The position numbers and the translations under genes are program-made. DNA of 64,000 nucleotides from Ustulina deusta. Taxonomy: Eukaryota > Ascomycota > Sordariomycetes > Xylariales > Xylariaceae. Location: NCBI GenBank assembly GCA_023159155.1, contig JAJNNX010000008.1, positions 1,240,001 through 1,304,000 on the forward strand, written 5' to 3'. Below the pieces are notes generated by a model, which had not been told where the DNA came from, searched no databases, and saw nothing but the letters and a program-made list of their open reading frames with translations. Below are positions 36,401-46,663 of this stretch, in pieces. Position 1 is the first letter of the stretch. The number at the start of each line of letters is the position of its first letter.

Positions 36401-39400
36401 CTTACGCCGATGATTTCAAATTTCCAATATTTTGCAGGCCGAATGGAATCACCCGAGGTTGTTCTCACCTGCTAACCTCCCAGACAAAATGAAATCGCAA
36501 GATAAAATGAAGGCTTCCACTTCACTCACGTCCTCTCCTTCTCTATCCGTTCAGTATTTCTATACTTTCATATCATAGTATCATTTTTGCTGCATTTTCC
36601 CAGTTTCCCTGGTCTCGCCGACCTCCTCACGTTAACAGTTGCGACAAATACACCCCCTTTAATTGATATTACCTGTCATGTCTCGACTTGCACCGCCAAT
36701 GGTAATTAGCATATTGCAGCTAATAGTTGCCATTTTCCAATTCGCCTTCACGATCTTCGCTTGGCTTGTAAATCGGCGTTCTCAACGCCGAGCGATTCAA
36801 GGTCAGTCCATCTTATTCAACTATACATTGCTTATATTCACCATGTGTAAGCAAAGACGAAGGCGAAGAGCAGTCCCTCGAGTTATTCCAGGGCGCTGTC
36901 ATAGCACGTGAGCCACTCGAGAAAAATTTAGGCATCAATCTGAGTGCATTGGCAGTATCGGCCATTCCTACCAACAGGACCAAGCATTCTCCCCCTCATT
37001 TCGGTTTCATTAGAAACTCGCCTGGATGAGAGAAGCAGCCACCCATCACATGTAAACAAACTCGAATCTTTTGGGAATCCTATCTCAGACAGCTTTATGG
37101 CAGTAATTATATGTAGATGTTATTAGAGGTTCATTGATTACAGATTACCCATTGAAGCAGGCTCCATGTTAGATCACAGTCTTTGCATAGCTGCCAGCAC
37201 TATTCCTTTCCTTCTACTAATGGCCCTTTCCAATATTTCCCAGTCAAGCAACCTATTCAAACCCTGTCGAACTATATTGTCAGGGATATATATCACACTA
37301 CCCTAAGGAGCGGATACATCAGTCTTCTGTATATGTATTAGCGTTAACCCCCTAGAGATTTGGGAGGTTTAGGAATTAATTCACCACTCAATGAGCCCTC
37401 ACTACCACTACCTACCTACTTCCTAGCTGCAGATGAGCCTCTCTATTCACTCTAGACACCCGTACCTGACATATGTCCAATTGTCTTGTAAGCCCTGTGG
37501 AATTTTTTTTTTTAAAAAGAGAGAGAGAATGAACACATTAAAGATTTAATTTATTGGCTCGCTTATATCTAACAGCAAAATCCTCCTTGTATAATACATC
37601 CCACTATGTTTCCCTACATACCACAAGGGCACTGCTACAGACATAATATGTCCCGCGCCGGTGAAAATCAAGTGTGAGAACATTGAACGCGCAGAAATAG
37701 TTATTATACTGGCTCGATTTTCCGCCCCCAGGAAGAAACCCCAAACCCGTGCCCGGCGCCCTACGTGAATACTCCGACCCGGGAGACCCACCTGTCCCGC
37801 AGTCGTCGGGTCTTAGCACAGTGTATGCCTGAATTCTGCACGGTCCCTATGATGAGAACCGTCACCTTTATAGCTAGAGCGAAAAGGGCGGCGGGCTTTG
37901 ACATGCAGGGGTCCTTAGTCCGACGAAACGGGTGCATTCCATCTTTCCTCTTTATCTCGCGTGTTCTCGGCGGGCTTGGTGCAGCAGCTTGAAATCAGTC
38001 GGATGGCCAACTTGTGGGTTTGCTCCAATATGCCTAGATAGCGCGCAATCTGTCTTGACAACCGCGAGCGCGCCGTTGGGACCTTTGCAGATATAGTATC
38101 GTCCTTGTTGTCCAATCCACTCCGTTTTGTATCCCAGTACTCGCCCCATTGATATCGCGATGCGCGGTAGTATTGTTAATAGGTAGTTAAAGGTGATTGG
38201 TCAATAGTGGGTCAAAAATAAGTAGGCCGAAAGCTAAAGGTGCGCTATAAAGGTAAGTATAGTAGTGTTTGTAAGTAAAATAGTAAACATATTGTTTTTG
38301 GTCAATTCACGGATAATCCTCGGTTAGTGCTGCTAGCTGCTCTACATCTCGTTGAAATAGGTCTAGTTTGTATAGATTTAAATGGGGTGCAGAGCAGCAA
38401 GGATCATTTATGGGGGTATTACCGTGTTGAGTTTAAGGTAATGTTTAGATATCAGAACGTGATTGTCTGGAAAATCGGGGCGCCAAGAGGTGCAACGACG
38501 AGGGCGCCTCGAAGCCTACCGAACGGTCCTGGTCCGTCGGGTCAGATGTCGGGATGGACCCGCGTGAACTCCGGCCGGGAATCCTCCGCACGCGACAACA
38601 AAGTTTGACCCTCGGGGAGATCATGTATTGCTGGCTGTGACGGTAGAAGAGATTCGTATGTTTTCAAGCTTCCATAGGATGCCCGCAATGGAGATCATCG
38701 GCCCAGAAACCGGCTAAGTGATTGCTGCCGATGGGTTTGTAGAGAGCCACAGCCGAAGGAAGGAAATGAAGCATGTCTGCAAGGTAAAAGGTATGGCATC
38801 GAAGATTCGCTAGTCGTCAGCGACGTATCTACGATGTCCAGCTCATTCTTGAACACGAGGCTCAATCTCAGCACGCGTCTCGTTGAATATTCTCTTCTGA
38901 ACTCAGGTGACGACACCACGGCAAAGATGTAATGATAAGCTAGAGTGGCATGACTATCACGAAGGCTAATTAACCGGGGGGTCACGTTGAGAAGGATTTG
39001 GGGTTCATCTGCGATTATGCCATATGAACCATTACAGCCCTTCGTAGACGAGTATGGCAGCGGTAGGGCCAATTGTGACACGGAATAAAATAAGAGAACC
39101 CTCCAGATATACTTCTTGAGCCCTCAATTGGTCATAGAAATGACCACGAGGGGATGGGAGGAGCAAGGGTGAGGGCAGAATCCAGATGTTCCGGCAGTGG
39201 ATTCTGCGAAAGGATGCAGTACCAAGCTAGTTCTCTACCACATAGTATTTTCCCGAGACGTAGGTGTTCCCTGTTTCTGCCATGTGAGATTCGGACGCGT
39301 TTCTAGAAGCACGCAAATGTTGGCAAGATTGACTGGGACTGTACAGACTCGAATTCGTCATGGTTCGTTTTCGCCTGCAGTAAACATGTCACATAGCGCA

Positions 39401-39632
39401 GGAGAATGAGAAGGTCGCGTATCAAGGACTTGGCATTTCTCGTTATGTTGTACCCTGACCCTCTTCCCTTTTCCATGCTCCTGCTTCCCTTTTATGGTCC
39501 ATCGTCCTGGGTGAGGCGATCCGACCTGTTTTCCCCAGTGAATTGACGACGAGCGCCATGCTGTCAAGTTCGTTTCGCACGAGGGTATCGATGGTGATGT
39601 TGAGGAGGAATCGTAGTGGCGGGTTTGTCAAG
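33444..39632. other. Long gene-poor stretch with relics
   Basis: About 6.2 kb with no complete gene. On the minus strand three neighbouring fragments have coding-like composition: 34322-34681, 34770-34979 (contains IIPFIDIKDMGEGWECIV) and about 34990-35150 (contains GITGMTTQDDYRMHGIFW). They are in different frames, so this looks like one decayed gene of unknown family. On the plus strand around 34250-34370, LVYANEGTSRFDIDW and, after a frame change, VHHGLDDVLVVAW faintly recall a class 3 lipase. Both readings are weak. A short AT-rich patch occurs at 38160-38310. Confidence 0.35.
36678..36911 (+). CDS. Possible short single-helix membrane protein
   Basis: ATG at 36678 in a CT-rich leader context. 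The frame encodes about 77 aa with one strong hydrophobic helix (residues 8-30, ISILQLIVAIFQFAFTIFAW) followed by an Arg-rich segment. An alternative model splices 36802-36851 (GTCAGT...TAAG) and ends about 16 codons later. I know no homologue, and a chance frame is quite possible. Confidence 0.25.
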   Translation: MSRLAPPMVISILQLIVAIFQFAFTIFAWLVNRRSQRRAIQGQSILFNYTLLIFTMCKQRRRRRAVPRVIPGRCHST

Positions 39633-39937
39633 TTACCGGTACTACGCGGCCATCATCAGCGTCGTGGGCATCGAAGAAATCGGGCCGTGCTCCCTTCTGC
39701 TTACCTTGATGAAACCGACGTCGGCGCTCTTCTCACGGAAGCACTGGCGGCACAGATTGAGGCCATACTTCCGGATAAGTCCGGCCTTGTGGGTGCAGAG
39801 ACGGCTGGACAGATGTCAGTTTGGTCAATTTGCTGGCTCTTCCGCATCTCGCATCTCGCATCTCGGTCTACATACCATTGACGAGCGCCCTTGCCGTAGT
39901 TGCGGGGGCGGCTGTACCAGACGGATTCGTGGGACAT
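39633..39937 (-). CDS. RPS29: Ribosomal protein uS14 (RPS29), cytosolic small subunit
   Basis: Three exons on the minus strand encode exactly 56 aa, the family's standard length. Exon 1 (39876-39937) encodes [20 protein letters not shown] and two bases of Cys21. Exon 2 (39705-39804) encodes CRLCTH to GFIK. Exon 3 (39633-39641) is only 9 nt: Tyr, Arg, stop. The introns of 71 and 63 bp have GTATGT and GTAAGC donors, ACTGAC and GCTGAT branch points and CAG and TAG acceptors. The zinc-binding cysteines are Cys21, Cys24, Cys39 and Cys42. The protein sits in the 40S head. The gene is easily missed because no exon has a long frame. The closest relatives by memory are other fungal RPS29 proteins; Asn13 and Ala18 are small variations. 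Confidence 0.95.
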
Positions 39938-40069
39938 GGTGGCGACTCGTGAGACAAATGGGGGTAATCCGAGATGGTGATTTCTGCAGAAGTTGCTTTG
40001 CGACTGAGGAGATGGGCGTGTTTCGCTGTCGTGGTGGAATGAATTTCTTGAATTATCGTGCTGTGCGCC

Positions 40070-40079
40070 GTAACCCTAA
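40070..40079 (-). promoter_or_regulatory. Telobox-like TTAGGGTTA element upstream of RPS29
   Basis: On the minus strand the sequence reads ATTAGGGTTA, about 135 bp upstream of the RPS29 ATG. TTAGGG repeats are bound by Tbf1-type Myb proteins, which are known to control ribosomal protein genes in several yeasts. Its role here is inferred from motif and position only. Confidence 0.45.
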
Positions 40080-40202
40080 TTCGGAAAGATGGGCGGGTAC
40101 CCTCGCTGCAGTACTGACCGTAATGTGGTCCGTGCTTTTGCGGAGCCGCACCTGCAAATGCGCTCGCGATAAGACCGCCAATGCACCCCACAACCCTCAC
40201 CT

Positions 40203-40225
40203 TAGGTACCTAGGTACCTAGTACC
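40203..40225. repeat. Palindromic GGTACCTA tandem repeat
   Basis: Nearly three GGTACCTA units, with a further GGTACCTA at 40233-40240. The same core recurs in other intergenic regions of the island (about 15403, 45856, 46536 and 52825). Confidence 0.5.
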
Positions 40226-40746
40226 TTCCAAGGGTACCTAATCCGTGATTGTTGCTCGTGTCCTTCACAACTGCTTCATCAGGTCACACAACACATCTTC
40301 TTTGAAATGCTCCGCGCTAACCTACTTAAATAAGCATCATATCTATAAGATGTGCTCTATTACTACTTGTCGAATGCTTCTGTTTTCTATTGCGTCTTTA
40401 GACATCAATCCGCCACATTTACAAACCTGCCCATATTTCACGCTCACTTCGCATATTATTAATCCTACTAGGTAGTCAAAAAAAGGTGTGACAATTAAAC
40501 ATATTGCAGCCTGAGAGTCTGTAAACAAGGCACAACAGCCAATTTCATTATCAATGCCAGCCCTCTAGTGATCTAGGCTATAGCCCAAACTCCCGCCCGC
40601 ACATTCTTGCTCCGCGAGTCCAGTAGCTCACCAACCTGCCACTCGGTCCTGCCACACAATGGCACATCGATTTTCTTCTTCTTACTTCCCTCGCGCGCGA
40701 TTTAACCCATTCTTATGATAATAGCGGGTTGCTAGACAAGCTTTAG

Positions 40747-42139
40747 TCATGCATCCACAATGGGGTTCCACCTGGGATGCATGAAAATCCGATAATCTGC
40801 CATCTCGTCAACGAGCGTTGCGAGCGACGGGAGAGCTCCCCTGGAGGAACCCAGTAGGTGGTCGAGATCCCAAAAATACGGATAGCCCGACCTATCATGC
40901 CCGACGCCCACGTACCAGTGAGCGCCGTCAATGAAAGTCGGCATATTGGACCAGTCCTGATAGGCCCGGCAGGCCCAGTGAATCATGTTCCATAACCATG
41001 CTCGCGCTGACCCATCGTTGACATCTGCATCGTATCTCTCCAAGACCTCAGGGTCGAGGACTACGAAATGGACGAACGCTTGCTGATACAAGTCCCAAGT
41101 TTCCGCTCCCCGGATGAACCAGTGATGCATATCTTCCCAGGCAAGTATCCGAAGGGCACTGCAGCGCGGGTCCGTACGGATTAGCTCATAGAGGCGATTG
41201 TCGTCTTCGCATAATTGCTTGTCACAAATCAGAGGCACCAATTCCTTCATCCCTTTCCACAGTATGAATCTAGCGGCATCTATATATCGATTAAGAGGAT
41301 AGAAGGTATCTGTAATAGAGTTAGTTACAATCATAGGCAGGTAGCTCGGGTGACACGTCCCAAGTTACACGGACAAACCAGGTGCCGATCCATGATGTAG
41401 GGTGATGGGACATACTTTTCGCAACAAAATTAATCGACTTATGGAGTAGTTGCATCAAGGATTCTACCTGTGCGCTTTCCTAGGGCGCAAAGCAGGACCA
41501 GAACTTAGTGAATGCATGGTCATGTTGTGACACATCTCCTCGCGCGTGTTGCAGCTCGCTAACTGGACTTTTCGGGAACAGTAATCCGACGAGGTCGATT
41601 ATGTAGAGACACTTTGAAATCTTGGCGATTTCGATTGGGGTCGGATCTGGCCGGGAAGTATTACAAGCTACAATCTTCGGCGCAAGCTTTGCGGCGATGG
41701 CGCGAATGGCACTATGAATTTCGCAAATATGTGCGACCATCGGAAGGGTAAATTCTCGAACAGGAACACGAAGTTCGGTTCCTTGCTTGGACAGGTATTG
41801 CTCACAGAAGTTGGTGATCTTGTGAAGATAGTCCTGTCGGTCCTGTCGGTCCTGCGGAACCGGCACGTCGAGGTCTTTGACGTACTTCCATGGTGCGATG
41901 GTTGCATGATAATGAGCAGTCGCAATGGCGAGCTCTTTAGGCTCGAGTTGGCTAAGGAAAGCTCGAATGATGTGCGGCTGGTTTTCCTTAAACGTCTCAT
42001 GCATCGTTTTGCATGACATTGCCAGGTTCAAGAGGTCTCTGCTGGAATTGAGGAGCGTGAACGACAACACAGCTATCTTCAACTCAACCGGGAATAGAAG
42101 GAGGCCACAACTAGGTTTTGGGTTTTCTGCACCTGCCAT
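40747..42139 (-). pseudogene. F-box protein with one in-frame stop codon
   Basis: Two exons on the minus strand, 41416-42139 and 40747-41309. The 106-bp intron has a strong GTATGT donor, a CTAAC branch point and a TTACAG acceptor, and it joins VAK to TFYPLNRYIDAAR in frame. The model is 428 codons with a single TAG at codon 220 (41482-41480), between FWSCFAP and ESAQVESLMQ. Residues 15-60 (LLFPVELKIAVLSF ... LAMSCKTMHETF) are an F-box, which would bind Skp1 in an SCF ubiquitin ligase. The C-terminal part is Trp-rich (DMHHWFIRGAETWDLY) and typical of fungal orphan F-box proteins. ATG 42139 is preferred over 42244 because the extra 35 residues are low-value. The gene is a very recent pseudogene, or it makes a 219-residue form. 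Confidence 0.75.
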
Positions 42140-42695
42140 TGTTGATGATGAAGCTCTCTTGGTTGTACAACAAGAAAGGCGGCAAAGCCTGGAGATGTGG
42201 TGGACCAAGATCATTCTGACAAAAGAAGACGGCCCGCAGAACAACGAAGAGAGATAGGAAGGATGAGGAGAAGAAGAAGAAGGGGTAGACGGAGGGCAGG
42301 TGTAAAACGGTCGACAACGTGAGGGAACTGGGAAGAAAACACGATCTTGGGTCCCAAGGGAGGTACAGTGAAAGTAAGCGCCTTCGCAGACATATACAGG
42401 CAGTGCCTCAACCCCTCTGCTGTACTCCAGTGGTGTAGGGCACGGACCAGCTGTACTCTCATAAGATCACTTGAAGCAACCTATCATACCTGGAGGATCG
42501 CGGCTAATTGCCGCCTCGTCTAAATTCACTTCCAGCAGTTGGAACACCTGGGGGTTCTGGGTAGCTTCGCAACTCTGATTTGTTCTGAAATTCAAACACC
42601 ACCTCGTGCTGTCTATCCTAGGCAATTAAGTAAGACAGAAAGATAGTATCTTTCTTTCATCAGCAACTCGACCGACAGTGGCTATAATTATAGAT
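42140..42695. other. Intergenic region between F-box and HAD genes
   Basis: Promoter of the F-box gene and 3' flank of the dehalogenase-like gene, including GA-rich runs at about 42255-42300. No gene seen. Confidence 0.4.
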
Positions 42696-43376
42696 CTACA
42701 AGAAATCCTTCAATGCATCGTCCAACGACTGGGCCTCTCTGAGTGGCACCGCCTCCCCTTTCTTGGGTAAACCAATCTTATTATGCCAGACAACCTTCAT
42801 ACCGGCATTTGTTGCGCCCTGGACGTCACCGGCGCTGCCAGCAACAAATAACACGTCGTCCGGCCTGAGACCCATTGTAGTCAGGATAGCCTCGTATGCC
42901 GCCTTGACAGGCTTGTAAAAGCCGCTCTCTTCGGCAGTGATGACAGCATCAAAGATGAACTTGTCCCCACTCCCATCGCTGGCAGATTTCTCGACCGCGT
43001 GGACAGCAAGGTGTCCGAGATGCTTCGAGCAGTTTGTCACCACAGCGAGCTTATACCCCTGCTTTCTCAACGCTCGCAGCACACCCCCGGATTCAGGCCA
43101 CGCCGGTAGGTTTCCCCACCCGCGTAGCAGCGCCTCTGGAGCTGACAGTGGCAAGCCAACGTCATGTGCCGCCTGCTTGACTAAGTCCTCATATGGGATG
43201 TAGGCGCCTGTGCCGAAGGTGATTCGGAGGTATCGTTCGCGCCAACGCCTGCCCTCAGCCGGGGTGCCTGATGGTGTGGAAGCATTCCAGAGGTCCCAAG
43301 AATTCATAAGACCGGTAAGGAGGTCGAAGACGATGGCTTTGGGTCGCCAGTCCGGATCAAGGTTACTTTGCGACAT
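42696..43376 (-). CDS. HAD-superfamily hydrolase, haloacid dehalogenase type II-like
   Basis: A single exon on the minus strand, 226 aa from the ATG at 43376. An upstream in-frame ATG at 43511 would add 45 residues without HAD character. The motifs are in order: I, VFDLLTGL with nucleophile Asp18; II, VVTNCS with Thr114; III, FYKPVKAAYE with Lys155; IV, AGSAGDVQGATNAG with Asp184. Length and the helical cap (residues 25-95) fit the L-2-haloacid dehalogenase group. Those enzymes form an aspartyl ester and release a 2-hydroxy acid; many fungal members have unknown substrates. Motif I has Leu19 and Leu20 where typical dehalogenases have a Tyr after the Asp, so true dehalogenase activity is uncertain. 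No signal peptide, so cytosolic. Confidence 0.87.
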   Translation of the reverse strand: MSQSNLDPDWRPKAIVFDLLTGLMNSWDLWNASTPSGTPAEGRRWRERYLRITFGTGAYIPYEDLVKQAAHDVGLPLSAPEALLRGWGNLPAWPESGGVLRALRKQGYKLAVVTNCSKHLGHLAVHAVEKSASDGSGDKFIFDAVITAEESGFYKPVKAAYEAILTTMGLRPDDVLFVAGSAGDVQGATNAGMKVVWHNKIGLPKKGEAVPLREAQSLDDALKDFL

Positions 43377-44857
43377 GGCTGTTGAATGCAGTTGAAGGGA
43401 GTAGATTTTCAGCGCAGAGCAGACATCGATGTAGGTCTCCTGAATATATTTACGAAGAGATGAAGATGGAAGAACTAAAGATGAGTCAAGCCACTCCACC
43501 ACGGAAAACATCGGAAATCGGGAATCGGGAATAAAGTGCTAGAGAATACGAATACTTACATGATCGCTTAGTAATCACTCTTGCCTAAAGCAATGTTACA
43601 TCGTGATCTACCCTGTCATTCATTCAATCGCTTGGTACATGTGGCTTGATCTGCCAGCTTGTTCAAGAGAACAAGCCGAAGATTACGAAAGCCACAGCTA
43701 GTCAAGAGATGAGTAACGCCAATAATTTAACGACTATGAAGTGACAGCCCCTTTCTAGTCTAGTACTCAGTCCTAACAATAAACAACAAGGCATCATACG
43801 AAGAATGTCAACTTTGCCGTCGTTTATTGGTTGAGATGATGTGGATTTTGCCAAATCAGGCAGTCCCACCTCCAAGGCTCTCGCCCGCGAAAACCCGTGC
43901 TTGGCACACACCATTGCGAGAGTTAATGACATGTATTATCAGACTGGGCATATGCTGCAAGAGCAGACAGTTGCCGCGAAAATGCTGCAACTATAGTACC
44001 ATGATCGATTGAATAATTATGGTGAATTTCTGGTTGGGAGTATCTAGTGCTAGTAGTAAACACCTGGAAGTCATTTCACGTAAGATGGGGTCAGTGGAAT
44101 ATCTAGTTGCTATCTAAGACACGATTTGCTTATGCAAGGCTGGGTAACGGCAGAAGGAGTATAGCCCTACGTAAACTGCCCGAAATCAAAGGGGTGGCAC
44201 TTCTGTTTTACGTAGCGAGGATAGACAGTCAGTTCTTGTGTAGATCCGGCTGTACAAATGAACCACCCATCGCTTGGTTGGTGTCGCACACACATATGCT
44301 AGCATCCGAATGCCAGAGCGGGATCAGACGCTACATTACATAACCTCGGTAGACAGAAACTTGGCAACTCAGGGAATTGTGTGCTACGCATGGGACTTTT
44401 ATTACCTGAAAAGGAAGTATGTGGTAGACTTAAGAAGCTTTTGAACATGAAACATTGGCTTGGGTACATATTCGGGAATTGCGTACATATATGCATCGTC
44501 GTGTAGAACTAAGGCACAACTGTTGCTGTCGATCTCTAGAATTTGTACTGCAGAGGTGGAAAAGTAAAATAAAAGACGTCCCTAGCAAAATGGGACTTAT
44601 GTTGGGATTCAGCGTGAGTAACGTCAGTACTGGGAGTGTTTTGTGGTACCTGGTACTTGGTACTTGGTACTTCAGAATACACAGACACACATCGTGCCTT
44701 CCCACCAACAACGAACCGCCAGTCTTGTCTTGACTTGAAATAATCTTCCCGTCACCCTTACTTTGATTCGTGACTCGAACAAGTCTGCTCAGTACAGTAC
44801 CAGAATCACATTTGCATCCCCGCGTCCCGAGAAACTCAGAGCCAACTCATTCTCACC
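43377..44857. other. Intergenic region, divergent promoters
   Basis: About 1.5 kb between the HAD gene (-) and the MARVEL-like gene (+). It contains a small GGTACTT repeat at 44643-44673. No gene recognised. Confidence 0.4.
44643..44673. repeat. GGTACTT short tandem repeat
   Basis: Four imperfect units of TGGTACYT about 190 bp upstream of the MARVEL-like gene's ATG. Simple repeat; a regulatory role is only possible. Confidence 0.5.
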
Positions 44858-45598
44858 ATGTTGTCAATCATTGGCATCTGCCTGCGGGCCTTCCTTGTGA
44901 GTTCCACCTCAGGTCCAGTCCATGTTGATGATCCGAGCAAGCATTGATCCGTATTTCCCGTAGCTCCTGATTGCTGCTCTCGTGCTTGGCCTTTCTGTCA
45001 CTCTGGCAAAGCATCAGGCCGTCGGCCAAGTTCCCCCTGAGACTGGCTTCAGCACGTTTGCAGGAGCCTCTGCGTTCGTTGCTTCGGTGGTCGGCATGGC
45101 AGCATTGTGGTTCGATTGCATTGACGGAAAGATCGTGATGGGCCTCGACGCACTTGTGTCGATTTTTTACCTTGCAGGCTCTATCGTAAGTTAGCATCCT
45201 ACTTTCCATAGAGAAACAAATCATCGCCATGGCCACAAGTTGGGCTTATCTAGCAACCCATCATATTGTTCTGTACTGATGTATGTCTTCAGTCCCTCAC
45301 AGTGGCCATGAGAAGCGTGTCAAGTTGCAGTGCGACCGACAAGGTGTCCGAATACAATCGTGTCACCAACAAGATCCTTAGCGGCGGTTGCATCACTATT
45401 GAGGGCAACCTAGTATGCCCGCACGCAGCCACCTCTGGCGGCAAGGACCTCACCCCGGGTCGCTGCTCGATGGCGCAGGCTGACTATGTTTGGGAGTATG
45501 TCGGATTCAGTCTTGGGGTCCTCATGGTCTTTACTGGCTACCTTCTGAGCCGCCGCGGTCGTGGTGGCACGCCAACTGCCAATGCATCATACAACTAA
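44858..45598 (+). CDS. MARVEL-domain-like four-helix membrane protein
   Basis: Three exons (44858-44896, 44964-45185, 45293-45598) encode 188 aa. The introns of 67 and 107 bp have GTGAGT and GTAAGT donors and TAG and CAG acceptors, and both fall between codons. Exon 1 is only 13 codons and starts the first helix. Four hydrophobic segments lie at about 6-28, 43-65, 68-92 and 155-178. The long loop between helices 3 and 4 is extracellular-like, with four cysteines (SSCSATD, GGCITIEG, LVCPH, GRCSMAQ) that could form disulphides. The tail is RRGRGG then a short polar end. Four helices with cysteines in the last loop suit MARVEL proteins such as the Nce102/eisosome group, which act at the plasma membrane. 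The exact role is unknown. Confidence 0.78.
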
Positions 45599-46663
45599 GT
45601 ACCGAGTGCACTAGGAGGAGATGATAATGCCCGGCAGAATACTCTTGCAACTTGTAAAGTTTGATGGCTTTGTAATCACCAAGGGATGAAGAGGATACAG
45701 GAAGACAAAATACAACACTGAACGGAGGACTACCCTCATGTATCTTGACTTTCAAGTAAAAGGCAGTGCACGATGTCGAGAAGGCACATATAAACACAAT
45801 CAACCATTCATTTGGTACTTTTTTTTTTTTTTTTTTCTTCAAAGCCACTTCAGTACCTACCTAGGTAGTTGGATTAGTTCTAGGGGTTTAATAGTTCTCT
45901 TTTCCTTAATACGGTACTTTAGTGTTGTAGGCGCTGATAGCAACACGGAGCGCCGGCGGCTACAACGAGAGGGTGGTCGGAGGAGCGCGGAACCGGTGGC
46001 ACTGCTGCACCGCCACAGCGAGTCAGCAGACGCCTTCGTACCAAGTGTTCAATATTGCAAAATTTTGAATTTCCTGCCACTGTGTTGCAATGTAGGTAAT
46101 CTTCTTCCTTTTTGTCTTTCTCCTCTCAAAGATATACTATTCGTTGTGCTAATAAAGCTACCTAACTCCCGGGCCCAAGTAATTACTGATCCACTTGTAT
46201 TCGTGAATAGTGTCCTGAAGCCGGGATAATGAAGGTAACTACACCGCCTCTGACTACATGACCACGGAAATATTTTCAAATGTTGGGTGTCACAAGCAAA
46301 TAGAGAACGCTGCGAGCAAACAAGACAGGTCTCGGTCGTTGGGCGAGGCAAGCAATCTGGACCACAGAAGGACTGTCCTCTATCCAAGTCCAGGCGTCAG
46401 CCAGTCGATGGGCAGGTGCGTACTATCTTGGTAGCTGCCAGAGCGACTCCATAGTGGGGTTATCGTGGGGTAGTCCACCTGAACCCTGCAATCAATCAGT
46501 CCCAGGGTGCCTAAGTTAAGCTCCATGTGCCTCGGTAGGTACCCGGACCACCTACGACATACCTCTACCTAGTACAAACATCACCACTACTTGCACCTCC
46601 TCTCTCACCTCATCCGTCACTCTTCTTGATCATCTGCTCCGCATAAATACCGGTTGTCGAAAA
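45599..46663. other. Intergenic / promoter of the RUS gene
   Basis: Contains a T-run at about 45819-45837, TACCTAGGTAG-type motifs near 45856 and 46536, and a TATA-like CATAAATA about 20 bp before the RUS ATG. No gene recognised. Confidence 0.4.

Larger units (their letters stand above)
39938..40746. other. RPS29 promoter region and 3' flank of the F-box gene
   Basis: Holds the telobox-like site and a TACCTAGG repeat at 40203-40225. No further gene is recognised. Confidence 0.4.
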
